The position numbers and the translations under genes are program-made. DNA of 42,974 nucleotides from an uncultured Roseburia sp. GTDB taxonomy: Bacteria > Bacillota > Clostridia > Lachnospirales > Lachnospiraceae. The notes beneath the pieces are model-generated. The model made no database searches, was not told where the DNA came from, and saw only the letters and a list, made by a program, of their open reading frames with translations. Location: NCBI GenBank assembly GCA_944380515.1, contig CALWHT010000054.1, forward strand, positions 1 to 42,974. Direction: 5' to 3'. Numbering within the stretch: position 1 is the first letter of the stretch; each line of letters opens with the position of its first letter. This document shows positions 27,101 to 33,763 of the stretch, one piece after another.

Positions 27101-27465
27101 TCCGTTTCTTCGTTCTCTGTTACTTCGCTCTCTGTTTCTTTACTCTCCGACGGAAGCTCTGTCGCCTGCTCCGTCTCCTCGCTTTCCGCGGGCTTCTGTT
27201 CTGCCGGAGCTTCTGTTGTCTCACCCTCCCCGGCAACATCCTCTGTAGCTTCTGTTTCTTCCACGGTACTTTCCCCGGCGCTCTCGCTCTCCGTTTCTTC
27301 GCTCTCCGTCACTTCGCTCTCCGACGGAAGCTCTGTCGTCTGCTCCGTCGTTTCTTCCGATAGCGTCATTTCCGTGTTCTGCGCGGCGCTCACATTGCCC
27401 GGCAATGAAAATCCTGATATTGTCACCGTCAGGGCGAGCAAGGCCGCCAATACTCTTTTGTTCAT
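24187..27465 (-). CDS. large secreted RCC1-repeat protein, cut short by in-frame TAG
   Basis: 1092-residue exported protein. A signal peptide (about 1-28, LAALLALTVTISGFSLPG) is followed by a Glu/Thr/Ser-rich low-complexity stalk (about 30-165) built from repeats such as ESTVEETEATE. A large beta-rich region follows (about 170-690). Next are a carboxypeptidase-regulatory-like domain (about 700-765, SGAVIDGKYTTDENGKAEF) and five RCC1 repeats of 47-48 residues (about 780-1020, each with SLYMWG and GDGTTTDRHTP). The frame stops at TAG after LTAERLLAP, while the same frame continues for 445 more codons. GGAGG precedes the ATG by eight bases. No sortase or membrane anchor is present. It is 24 bp downstream of the HEPN gene. 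Likely an adhesin-like or ligand-binding surface protein. Confidence 0.82.
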   Translation of the reverse strand: MNKRVLAALLALTVTISGFSLPGNVSAAQNTEMTLSEETTEQTTELPSESEVTESEETESESAGESTVEETEATEDVAGEGETTEAPAEQKPAESEETEQATELPSESKETESEVTENEETESESAGESTVEETEATEEPESSVEETEATEEPESSVEKPELSVKGANSAGTLFAEEFSQLAAEQLENNGCNIFSVEMTGTEAFVSFETTRDASLVIGVYEEDGIKMLASGSVEVSRGQTEAVVDIETASMPQYFYIRGFLVETDTLRPVCTSYESSLYTQEMQDFLSKTTEDFDADKVLNLDDDITNNFAVYNDDVILIPSGTGKNEVASIDEAADTYVITDADVSMTSLQPGDTFAYEYETGQVLIVKIAEISVDGTTVTITGADAALEDVFSYVKIDAEEGLGNAVIDPSTCGEGVTYEGLVDAVADSDFKAYGVDAGGSMEKAFRMKLDKKVESGAGSFTVSGGLDMKLTCSAKLYLSFSQQYVELKLDYSAKLGVSVSGSGSIDVPLVTVGYMFCGVIVELTPSIVAEADASIALQGTLKGAVGFRATKNGMENLTSMPTLETEFKSQGSIFIGFSLEPRVKILTEKVASASLTAKVGVEVTAVLDYHRSESGEVLHTCSSCVDGDIYARVNLDAAAKLLNKESLTFRIRIADEKEKVADFYYSVDHDEFGLSSCPYLSFRIQAAVTDTAGKPVSGAVIDGKYTTDENGKAEFYLPNGSYRLKTEKAGYPAGTYRLLVAGKSETIRILLKKSGGSGEDGAITIEPIEPVLPDGSADTAVTQRQMLSLGIWYSGAITSDGSLYMWGDNYDGHLGDGTTTDRHTPVKVLDNVVSVSLGGDHSGAITSDGSLYMWGRNYNGHLGDGTTTDRHTPVKVLDNVVSVSLGSVHSGAITGDGSLYMWGFNYNGQLGDGTTTDRHTPVKVLDNVVSVSLGEVHSGAITGDGNLYMWGGNYGRLGDGTTTDRHTPVKVLDNVVSVSLGVDHSGAITSDGSLYMWGRNYNGHLGDGTTTDRHTPTKIALPGGVALPNGAKASVLSVEAEAEPIAVNKADSVSTAGDVQEASFRDLAPEGTYQFYVAKSLTAERLLAP
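24410..25100 (-). repeat. five 144-bp tandem repeats encoding RCC1 units
   Basis: Five units (four of 144 bp, one of 141 bp) are nearly identical at nucleotide level, for example the recurring CCCACATATACAGG block about every 144 bp (near 24465, 24608, 24751, 24894, 25038). Differences cluster at a few codons that set the blade-loop residues (DNYDGH, RNYNGH, FNYNGQ, GNYGR). Confidence 0.85.
26995..27350 (-). repeat. Glu/Thr/Ser-rich coding repeats
   Basis: Low-complexity coding repeats in the stalk of the RCC1 protein. A 15-codon unit occurs twice in tandem (ETEATEEPESSVE) and a longer unit (TESEETESESAGESTVEE type) occurs twice about 60 codons apart. Such stalks usually hold a domain away from the cell wall. 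Confidence 0.7.
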
Positions 27466-27489
27466 AACTCATACCTCCACATCATTTGT

Positions 27490-27861
27490 CTATTTCAAAA
27501 AAGCAACAATCCTCCGTTCAAGCTCCCGATAAATATTGACAGCGTTCTCAAGCTGTTTTGCAGTCGCAAAAAAGGATTCTTTATAGCGGCTGCTTGCTTC
27601 CCAGTCCGTAATCGTACCCGCCATCAGCTCCAATAATTCCAACTCCTCCCAGCCGGATTTTACATAGCAGTCATATAGAGGAGTAATCGCGTGTGTATAC
27701 GGATAACGCTCTCCCCGCAGTTCAATGGAACATTTCAGCAGTTTTTCAATCGCCTGTTGGATATGATAACAACAAATATCCAAATAAAGCTCATCATTTA
27801 CTTTTTGCATAGTAAGGACAACATCATAATCCTTTCTTGCCTTTTCCAACAACAGACACAT
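27490..27861 (-). CDS. HEPN-domain protein (HepT-like)
   Basis: 123-residue HEPN protein. The family core YHIQQAIEKLLKCSIELRGE is followed by RYPYTH, an Arg52-x4-His57 pattern like the RNase motif of HEPN toxins. The tyrosine that follows the His in classic HepT (RX4HXY) is not there; the sequence reads HAI. ATG at 27861 overlaps the partner's TAA as TAATG, with AAGGAG eight bases upstream, so translation is coupled to the nucleotidyltransferase. HEPN/MNT pairs form type VII toxin-antitoxin systems in which MNT AMPylates HEPN. Whether this HEPN is an active RNase or a non-toxic nucleotide-binding relative cannot be decided from sequence. Confidence 0.87.
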   Translation of the reverse strand: MCLLLEKARKDYDVVLTMQKVNDELYLDICCYHIQQAIEKLLKCSIELRGERYPYTHAITPLYDCYVKSGWEELELLELMAGTITDWEASSRYKESFFATAKQLENAVNIYRELERRIVAFLK

Positions 27862-28253
27862 TATCTCATCTCCTTGATACAAAAACCATTCGTGTCAATT
27901 TCCTTTTTTATTCTGTCATCTGCGCTTAAATCATTATAATAAATAACATCACAGTCAACGCCTGTACTGTTTAAAATTATTTTTTGGATTTCATGGAAAA
28001 ATTCCAAATCATATTCCTTTGTCCGAATACAGATATCAAGGTCGCTTGTCACATTGCACCTCATCGTCAGCGCACTTCCGAATATAATGACCGATATATT
28101 ATAAGTCGCGAGCGCATCCATCACCGCTTTTACTTCCATCTGCATCAACGGATAGATATTCCGGTAAACAGGATCAAGCGCGTCATTGACTAGCGGAAAC
28201 TTCTTTAAATCGCGCAGCTGCAGTATTTCTTCCCAGGTGGTTTCTTCCCTCAT
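27861..28253 (-). CDS. minimal nucleotidyltransferase (MntA-like)
   Basis: 130-residue protein with the pol-beta-type minimal nucleotidyltransferase fold. The catalytic signature GSX10DXD is complete: Gly59-Ser60 (IIFGSALTM) and Asp71-x-Asp73 (SDLDICI), with a third acidic residue in the following VDCDVIYY strand. An N-terminal extension of about 45 residues precedes the fold. GAGGG lies about ten bases before the ATG; a TTG one codon earlier is also open. First gene of the MNT-HEPN pair with its own promoter at 28296-28324. By analogy it AMPylates the HEPN partner, but target and toxicity are inferred. Confidence 0.87.
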   Translation of the reverse strand: MREETTWEEILQLRDLKKFPLVNDALDPVYRNIYPLMQMEVKAVMDALATYNISVIIFGSALTMRCNVTSDLDICIRTKEYDLEFFHEIQKIILNSTGVDCDVIYYNDLSADDRIKKEIDTNGFCIKEMR

Positions 28254-28295
28254 CAAGCTTTTCCCTCACCTTCCGGCACAGTCATCCATAGTTTC

Positions 28296-28324
28296 ATTAT
28301 ACATAAGCAGTCGTTTCACTTCAA
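28296..28324 (-). promoter_or_regulatory. sigma-A promoter of the MNT-HEPN pair
   Basis: TTGAAG (28324-28319) and TATAAT (28301-28296), minus strand, 17-bp spacer, 43 bp before the MNT start. With no terminator after the HEPN gene, transcription may continue into the RCC1 gene. Confidence 0.75.
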
Positions 28325-28420
28325 CGCCATTTTTCACACATTCTATCCGATTACATCATACAACCGTCACATAACACTGTTAAACTGCTTTCATCAAAAA
28401 ACAGGAGTGACAGGCGATAA

Positions 28421-28451
28421 GAAAAGCGGCCGCATAACGCGGCCGCTTTTC
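28421..28451 (-). terminator. terminator of the PTS operon
   Basis: AAAAGCGGCCGC and GCGGCCGCTTTT are exact inverted complements with a 5-base loop; on the minus strand four T residues follow. It lies 57 bp after the EIICB stop. Confidence 0.88.
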
Positions 28452-28507
28452 AAGGGGCATTTTTCAAATATGATGTGCATGCCGTTACGGCACGCGCACC
28501 GTCCTGA

Positions 28508-29983
28508 TTATTTACACATTTTCTTAAACTCATCTGCCACGAACTGTACCTTGGTTCCGACAACCACCTGTACAGCTGTCTTGCTCGGACGGATGACACC
28601 GGCAACACCTGCCGATTTAATGACTTTCTCGTCAACCTTTGTGTAATCTTTAATCTCAAGACGAAGTCTTGTGATGCAGTTGTCAACGCTGACTACATTC
28701 TCTTTTCCGCCAACGCCTTCCAGAATCACTGCCGCTACAGCGGTATAGTCATTATTGGAAAGCTGTACGTTCTTCTCTGCCTCATCCACGTCGTCGTCCT
28801 CACGTCCCGGAGTCTTTAAATCAAACTTCATGATCATGAAACGGAATACGACATAGAATACGACAAAGGCTGCGATTCCAAGCGGAATGATCATCCAGGT
28901 ATTCTGCGCTGCCGGCAGGGAAGCGGAGAATAATAAGTCGGTTGCGCCTGCGGAGAAGCTGAAGCCTGCACGGAAACCAACCAAAACGGTAATGAATGTA
29001 AAGATACCGTATAACAAAGCGTAAACAAGGTAAAGTACAGGAGCAAGGAACATGAATCCAAACTCAAACGGCTCTGTTACACCGCAGACAAATGCGCTGA
29101 TCGCAGCGGAAGTCACAAGACCGATGGCAACTTTCTTTTTGTTGCTCTTTGCAGTATGTATCATAGCAAGAGCCGCACCCGGAATACCGAACATCATGCA
29201 CGGGAAGAATCCGGACATGTACATACCAAGGCTCCAGGATACATCTGCCGATGTGTCACCTGCCCAGAAGTGGGACAAATCACCGAGTCCGATCGTATCA
29301 AACCAGAATACGTTGTTCAACGCATGGTGCAGACCGGTCGGAATCAACAGACGGTTTAAAAATGCGTAGATACCTGCGCCGACTGCATCCAGGCCTACAA
29401 TCGCCTCACCTACAGCAATCAATGCGCCGAAGAGTACCGGCCATACAAACAGCAGGATTGCGGAAACGATAATGGAAACCACGCCCGCAACAATTGCCAC
29501 GCAGCGTTTGCCGCTGAAGAAAGACAGCCAGTCCGGAAGCTTGGTGCTTTTAAACTTGTTATAGCAGGTTGCACCGATGATACCTGCAAGGATACCGATA
29601 AACGGGTTTGCAATCTTATCAAATGCAAGAGTCTTATCTGCATTTTCAGCGATAGACGGCATCAAGGTCGTAACAACGCCGGTAGAAAGCAGGTTGGTCA
29701 TCATCAGCCAGGATGCCAGCGCCGCAAGACCTGCAGTACCGTCATTATCCTGTGCCAAACCTACGCCGACACCGATAACAAACAGAATGGCCATGTTGTC
29801 GATGAGCGCACCGCCCGCCTTTACCAAAAAGAACCCGATTAAATTTGCTGCCCCGCTGATTTCTCCGCCCTGCATGGTTGCCGGACAGAGCAAGTAGCCG
29901 ATTCCCATGAGAATACCGCAAATCGGAAGACATGCTACCGGAAGCATCAACGCTTTTCCTAATCTCTGAAGATATTTCATCAT
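28508..29983 (-). CDS. nagE: PTS sugar permease EIICB, N-acetylglucosamine/glucose family
   Basis: 491-residue membrane permease. Residues about 1-390 are the EIIC domain with about ten hydrophobic segments and the family marks LIPTGLHHALNNVFWFD and GFFPCMMFGIPGAALAM. A short hinge leads to EIIB (about 415-491) with the phospho-cysteine Cys436 in VDNCITRLR. EIIA is a separate gene directly upstream. The EIIC sequence resembles GlcNAc/glucosamine permeases, and a nearby nagB supports an amino-sugar substrate, but glucose is not excluded and nagA is not in the window. ATG-ATG start with GGAGG nine bases before the first. Controlled by the antiterminator two genes upstream. Confidence 0.9.
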   Translation of the reverse strand: MMKYLQRLGKALMLPVACLPICGILMGIGYLLCPATMQGGEISGAANLIGFFLVKAGGALIDNMAILFVIGVGVGLAQDNDGTAGLAALASWLMMTNLLSTGVVTTLMPSIAENADKTLAFDKIANPFIGILAGIIGATCYNKFKSTKLPDWLSFFSGKRCVAIVAGVVSIIVSAILLFVWPVLFGALIAVGEAIVGLDAVGAGIYAFLNRLLIPTGLHHALNNVFWFDTIGLGDLSHFWAGDTSADVSWSLGMYMSGFFPCMMFGIPGAALAMIHTAKSNKKKVAIGLVTSAAISAFVCGVTEPFEFGFMFLAPVLYLVYALLYGIFTFITVLVGFRAGFSFSAGATDLLFSASLPAAQNTWMIIPLGIAAFVVFYVVFRFMIMKFDLKTPGREDDDVDEAEKNVQLSNNDYTAVAAVILEGVGGKENVVSVDNCITRLRLEIKDYTKVDEKVIKSAGVAGVIRPSKTAVQVVVGTKVQFVADEFKKMCK

Positions 29984-30052
29984 AACTTCATTCCTCCTTT
30001 TCTTATTTTGCCCCTTTTATTTTATACCGGAAAAGCCCGGCTAAAATACCAC

Positions 30053-30538
30053 TTATTTTTTGGTGAGGATCAGAACCGTATCTCCCGGTCCCACGTCACT
30101 TCCCGTGACCCCCTCCACTGCCGCAAATTCATCTGTATTGCAGATGACCACCGGCGTAATCGTATCGTACCCGGCTTCCCGTATTTTTTCCAAATCTGCC
30201 GTAATCAGCAAATCACCTTTTTTTACGGTATCTCCGGTTTTTACATGTGCGGTAAAATGCTCTCCCTTAAGCGCTACGGTATCCAGTCCGATATGAACCA
30301 GAATCTCCGCTCCGCCGGTACCGGTGATACTGACCGCATGCAGCGTGTCAAACAACAGGGAAACTTCCCCGTCCACCGGCGCATATACACGCCCGTCCGT
30401 CGGCTTTACGGCAACTCCCTTTCCGAGAATTTCATCCCCGAAGGTCGGATCGCTTACCTCCCGGATTGGTACTGCCTGCCCCCGAACCGGTGAGCCGACT
30501 TCAATTTTGTCTTCCTTTTTCTTAAACATTCCGAACAT
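30053..30538 (-). CDS. crr: PTS glucose-type EIIA component
   Basis: 161-residue cytoplasmic phosphotransfer protein of the EIIA-Glc family. The phosphorylated residue is His82 (EILVHIGLDTV), and His67 (DTLHAVSI) is the conserved companion. An N-terminal MFGMFKKKEDK tail resembles the membrane-attaching helix of Crr. It accepts phosphate from HPr and passes it to the EIIB cysteine of the EIICB gene 69 bp downstream. It lies 19 bp after the antiterminator gene, in the same transcript. The split into separate EIIA and EIICB genes is ordinary. The sugar is defined by the permease. Confidence 0.93.
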   Translation of the reverse strand: MFGMFKKKEDKIEVGSPVRGQAVPIREVSDPTFGDEILGKGVAVKPTDGRVYAPVDGEVSLLFDTLHAVSITGTGGAEILVHIGLDTVALKGEHFTAHVKTGDTVKKGDLLITADLEKIREAGYDTITPVVICNTDEFAAVEGVTGSDVGPGDTVLILTKK

Positions 30539-30557
30539 CTCTCATCCCCTCCTTTCG

Positions 30558-31400
30558 CTATGCCTCATTCTCCTGCATGGTGACTCTGCGTATATGAATT
30601 GCCAGATAAAGCACTTCCTCTCCGGTCAGCTTCGCCTGATAACGCTGCTCGATGTAAGCAGCGATTCTCCCGCCGCATGCATATTCCCGGGGATATTTGC
30701 GCCGGACAAGCTCCGCCATCTCAGACTCCTCGTCCTTTAACAGCTCCCCTCCGGCAATACGCCGCGCCAAAAATTTCAGGTGCGCCATAAAACGCTCATA
30801 ATGCATGGAATGTGTATTGACCCATGTGCCGAAATCCTCCTGCACAAGCTCCAGGCTCTTTTGCAGGATATCGGAAATCGCCTGTACGTCATGCAGCGTC
30901 GTATCATACACCGCATTGATGAAATGAAGCGCGATAAAACCCGCCTCGTCCTCTCCAAAGTGAATATCCAGACGCTCCGCAAGAATTCTTAAGGCATATT
31001 CTCCCACCAGATATTCCCGGCGGTAGAACTGCCGTATTTCTCCCAAAAGCGCGTTGGGAAGCTGAATGCCCTGCCGATAACGCTCAATCGCAAAATTGAT
31101 ATGATCCGTAAGCGCCACATAAATGCTCTGGCTCAGCCTCATGCCGCATTCATCCTTCGCATAGGAGATAATATCACTTGATATCTGCATATGCTCTAAC
31201 GGCATATCAGACAACATCTCCTGGAACTGTCTGGATAACGTGCTGTTTTCTATGTGGAACACCTTTTCAATTTTGCTCTCGTCAATCACGTCTCCCGGCT
31301 TTGCCTTAAAGCCGATTCCCCTGCCCATAACAACAACTTCCTGCTGCTTGTCGTCGTAAGCAGACAATACATTATTATTGATTACCTTGAAGATTTTCAT
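30558..31400 (-). CDS. BglG/LicT-family transcriptional antiterminator
   Basis: 280-residue RNA-binding regulator. Residues 1-55 are the CAT domain (MKIFKVINNNVLSAYD, then VVMGRGIGFKAKPGD) that grips the RNA antiterminator site. PRD1 (about 70-170, DHINFAIERYRQG) and PRD2 (about 175-280, with EAGFIALHFINA and LYLAIHIRRV) carry histidines phosphorylated by HPr and EIIB. When the sugar is present, it binds the leader site at 31559-31587 and prevents termination, switching on itself plus the EIIA and EIICB genes. The RNA site is close to the LicT/SacT type. Start codon ATG with an AAAGGAT-like site upstream. Confidence 0.94.
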   Translation of the reverse strand: MKIFKVINNNVLSAYDDKQQEVVVMGRGIGFKAKPGDVIDESKIEKVFHIENSTLSRQFQEMLSDMPLEHMQISSDIISYAKDECGMRLSQSIYVALTDHINFAIERYRQGIQLPNALLGEIRQFYRREYLVGEYALRILAERLDIHFGEDEAGFIALHFINAVYDTTLHDVQAISDILQKSLELVQEDFGTWVNTHSMHYERFMAHLKFLARRIAGGELLKDEESEMAELVRRKYPREYACGGRIAAYIEQRYQAKLTGEEVLYLAIHIRRVTMQENEA

Positions 31401-31506
31401 TTTTTGTATCCTTTGACATTGTCACTCTATCATGCGAAAAACAGCTTAAAACGGAATATACAGGAGGGACTGTCATAACAGGAAGCTCCCAGTGTCTCCG
31501 GTGAGG

Positions 31507-31587
31507 GAAAAAAACAAGACCAAATACCGCAATCCTATTTCTAAGAATTACAGAAATTGGTCTTGCCTGCCTTACCAGTAACAATCC
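31507..31587 (-). promoter_or_regulatory. RNA antiterminator site (RAT) overlapping a terminator
   Basis: On the minus strand the 29-nt site at 31587-31559 begins GGATTGTTACTGGT and ends GGCAGGCAAGACC, a near-perfect LicT/SacT-type RAT. Its 3' end (AAGACCAA) is also the 5' arm of a terminator whose other arm is at 31524-31515 and which is followed by seven or eight T residues (31514-31507). This is the textbook mutually exclusive arrangement, placed ahead of the antiterminator gene. Confidence 0.95.
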
Positions 31588-31612
31588 GTTATCACTATCT
31601 TATCTGATTTTG

Positions 31613-31641
31613 ATATTACTATATTTTGTGCGTTTTGTCAA
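31613..31641 (-). promoter_or_regulatory. sigma-A promoter of the antiterminator-PTS operon
   Basis: TTGACA (31641-31636) and TAATAT (31618-31613), minus strand, 17-bp spacer; the RAT starts about 20 nt after the predicted transcription start. Confidence 0.85.
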
Positions 31642-31700
31642 TGATTTACTCATTCTTCAACAAGTTTTTGTGATTTTTCACAAATTCATTGTCGAATTTT

Positions 31701-32426
31701 CTATATAAGTGACAACGCCGCTTCGTCCCCTACAAGGATAACATCATTGTGAAGCTGCAGCACCGACGCCGGAACCTCCGGTGTAATCGGGCCGAAAAAT
31801 GCCTTTTTCACAATTTCCGCTTTATCCGCTCCGCTCACTACCATCAAAATCCTGGAAGCCTGCATGATGGTCTTAATTCCCATCGTATACGCCTGTCTCG
31901 GCACCTCGTCTTCGGACGCGAAAAACCGCTTGTTTGCCTCGATGGTGCTCTGGGTTAAATTCACGCAGTGCGTGGTGCGGTCAAACTGCCCGTTCGGCTC
32001 ATTAAAACCGATATGGCCGTTGTGGCCGATTCCCAGAAGCTGCAAATCCACGCCGCCCAGGCTGCGGATCACCGCCTCATAACGCGCGCACTCCTTCTCG
32101 GAATCCGGCTCCATTCCGTTTGGGATATTTACATTGTGAAAATCAATATTGACCTTGTTGAACAGATGCTCCGACATGAAATAAAAATAGCTCTGCTCAT
32201 TACTGCGCTCCAGCCCCTTATATTCGTCAAGGTTTACGGTCTTTACCTCCGCAAAGTCCAAATCCCCCTTTTTATACCAGTCAACCAGCTGCGCGTATGT
32301 ACCAATCGGTGTAGAACCGGTTGCAAGCCCCAGCACACAGTCCGGCTTCATAATCACCTGAGCGGAAATAATGTTCGCCGCTTTCCGGCTCATGTCCTGA
32401 TAATCCTTTGCCTTATAGATTCTCAT
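31701..32426 (-). CDS. nagB: glucosamine-6-phosphate deaminase
   Basis: 241-residue NagB, converting glucosamine-6-phosphate to fructose-6-phosphate and ammonia. Visible marks are the substrate loop GLATGSTPIGTY, NLDEYKGL with the catalytic Asp, and GIGHNGHIGFNEP with the catalytic His. The length is that of the short Firmicute form lacking the C-terminal allosteric extension of Escherichia coli NagB. ATG overlaps the cutC stop by four bases, so translation is coupled. Last gene of the HPr-cutC-nagB unit. No terminator is evident in the roughly 60 bp before the next promoter. nagA, needed for GlcNAc use, is not in the window. Confidence 0.96.
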   Translation of the reverse strand: MRIYKAKDYQDMSRKAANIISAQVIMKPDCVLGLATGSTPIGTYAQLVDWYKKGDLDFAEVKTVNLDEYKGLERSNEQSYFYFMSEHLFNKVNIDFHNVNIPNGMEPDSEKECARYEAVIRSLGGVDLQLLGIGHNGHIGFNEPNGQFDRTTHCVNLTQSTIEANKRFFASEDEVPRQAYTMGIKTIMQASRILMVVSGADKAEIVKKAFFGPITPEVPASVLQLHNDVILVGDEAALSLI

Positions 32427-33187
32427 AAGCTCTCTCCTTTTTCATACTGTAAAATCCTGTCTCTAAGCCTCTGAACTTCCTTCTCCGAAACAGTTTCATA
32501 GCAATCCCACGCCGGAAGTCCCGCATAGTCAAACGCCACGCCGTTGCCGCGGGCTGTCCCATCCTTTGCATAGCCCCGGCAGGAACTGTGCACCTGCTGT
32601 ACTCCGGAGGCTTCCAGAAGCCCGGTCACGTTTTCCGCGCGCACGCCGCTTCCGGCCAGAAGCTCTACGCGCTCCCCGAGTGCTTCTTTCAGCATTCCTA
32701 AACGCTCCGCCCCCAAAAGAGCCGTCTGCTCTCCGCCGCTGGTCAATATCCGGTCCACGCCGGTCTCCGCCAGCGCCGCTGCCGCCTCAAAAAGGTCAGG
32801 CGTGCAGTCGAACGCCCGGTGGAAAACCGCTTCCCTGCCAAACGAATGAATCAAAGAAACGATCGCTTTGGTCCGCTGCATATCCACCGAACCGTCCTCC
32901 TTCAAAAAGCCGAACGCCAGACCGTCTGTCCCTGCCTCAAGCAAATGCCCCGCACCGCGCTCCATCACACGATATTCCTCATTCGTATAACAAAAGCCGC
33001 CGCCCCGGGGCCTTAACATTGCAATTACGGGAATTGTGACAGCCTCCCGGCATAAAAGCACACTTCCGATGTCGGGTGTAAGCCCTCCGAGGCTTAGCGC
33101 GCTGTTTAACTCAATGCGTGACGCCCCGCCCCTCTGGGCCGCAACCGCGTCGGAATAGCTGCCGCAGCACACTTCAAGAGTAATCAA
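32423..33187 (-). CDS. cutC: CutC family protein
   Basis: 254-residue TIM-barrel protein of the CutC family: MITLEVCCGSYSDAVAAQ at the N-terminus, RIELNSALSLGGLTPD, VIAMLRPRGGGFCY and a C-terminal GSGVRAENV. The family was named for copper tolerance in Escherichia coli, but that link is weak, and the setting here, between HPr and nagB with overlaps at both ends, suggests a step in sugar or glycan metabolism. Start codon is TTG, overlapping the HPr stop as TTGA, with GAGGAG inside the last HPr codons serving as ribosome site. Enzymatic activity is unknown. Confidence 0.9.
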   Translation of the reverse strand: MITLEVCCGSYSDAVAAQRGGASRIELNSALSLGGLTPDIGSVLLCREAVTIPVIAMLRPRGGGFCYTNEEYRVMERGAGHLLEAGTDGLAFGFLKEDGSVDMQRTKAIVSLIHSFGREAVFHRAFDCTPDLFEAAAALAETGVDRILTSGGEQTALLGAERLGMLKEALGERVELLAGSGVRAENVTGLLEASGVQQVHSSCRGYAKDGTARGNGVAFDYAGLPAWDCYETVSEKEVQRLRDRILQYEKGESL

Positions 33188-33441
33188 AGCTGCTCCTCAA
33201 AGAACTTTTTCATTGCCGCGCATGCCGCATCCTCGTCCGCGCCTTCCGCGGTTACGGTAATCTGCATGCCGCCTTTTACCCCAAGCGCCATCACAGCCAT
33301 CAGCCTGGAAGCGTCAGCCTCCTTATCGTCCTTTTTAATCGTGATTTTGCTGGAAAAATTCTTTGCTTCTTTCACCAGCAGTCCAGCCGGTCTTGCGTGA
33401 ATTCCCAACGGATCCTTTACTACATACTGAAATGATTTCAT
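33184..33441 (-). CDS. ptsH: HPr-type phosphocarrier lacking Ser46
   Basis: 85-residue HPr-fold protein. The EI-phosphorylated His15 is intact in LGIHARPAGLLV. In Firmicute HPr the regulatory kinase site is Ser46 within KSIMGVMSLG; here the aligned stretch reads ASRLMAVMALG, with Ser at 45 and Arg at 46. It could therefore carry phosphate to PTS enzymes but may escape HPr kinase and CcpA co-repressor duty. It heads an operon with cutC and nagB rather than the usual ptsI, suggesting a dedicated or second HPr. AGGAGGG-type ribosome site precedes the ATG. Confidence 0.9.
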   Translation of the reverse strand: MKSFQYVVKDPLGIHARPAGLLVKEAKNFSSKITIKKDDKEADASRLMAVMALGVKGGMQITVTAEGADEDAACAAMKKFFEEQL

Positions 33442-33571
33442 ATTGTTTCCCTCCTGAATTTTTTATTTGAAACAGCAGACAGCAAAGCCGTCCTGCTATT
33501 CAGTAGCATTATTCCCCCAAAAAGATGCAAAATTCACCTCATTACCGAGGCGCCTGCCGCCTTGCATAAAG

Positions 33572-33647
33572 TAAAAAAACCGGCAAGTTCTACACTTCTA
33601 TCGCATAAAACTTTCCGGTTTAGTGCATCTTTCAACGCGAACTATCC
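33572..33647 (-). promoter_or_regulatory. leader terminator with RAT-like 5' segment ahead of HPr
   Basis: A terminator stem (AACCGGAAAGTT at 33620-33609 with AACTTGCCGGTT at 33589-33578, one mismatch) runs into seven T residues inside the untranslated leader, so transcription should stop before HPr unless prevented. The segment just before and overlapping its 5' arm (33647-33617) begins GGATAGTT and ends GCACTAAACC, resembling a diverged RAT with the same overlap geometry as the PTS leader. The terminator is well supported; the antitermination is inferred. Confidence 0.6.
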
Positions 33648-33660
33648 TTCCATTGACCTT

Positions 33661-33689
33661 ATTATATTTTTATTGCATCTATTTGTCAA
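33661..33689 (-). promoter_or_regulatory. consensus sigma-A promoter of HPr-cutC-nagB
   Basis: TTGACA (33689-33684) and TATAAT (33666-33661), minus strand, with 17 bp between. The transcription start would be about 210 nt before the HPr start codon. Confidence 0.9.
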
Positions 33690-33763
33690 TATCCCGCCGC
33701 CGCCAAAATTGTTTTTGTATATTCTGCATAATTTTCCACTTGTTTTTTGTGAATTCTGACAAT

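Noticed and set aside
26707-27532. Two long plus-strand open frames opposite the RCC1 stalk
   Set aside because: They are antisense shadows of the Glu/Thr/Ser repeats, with Ser/Leu-rich monotony, no ribosome site, and the minus-strand gene is well supported.
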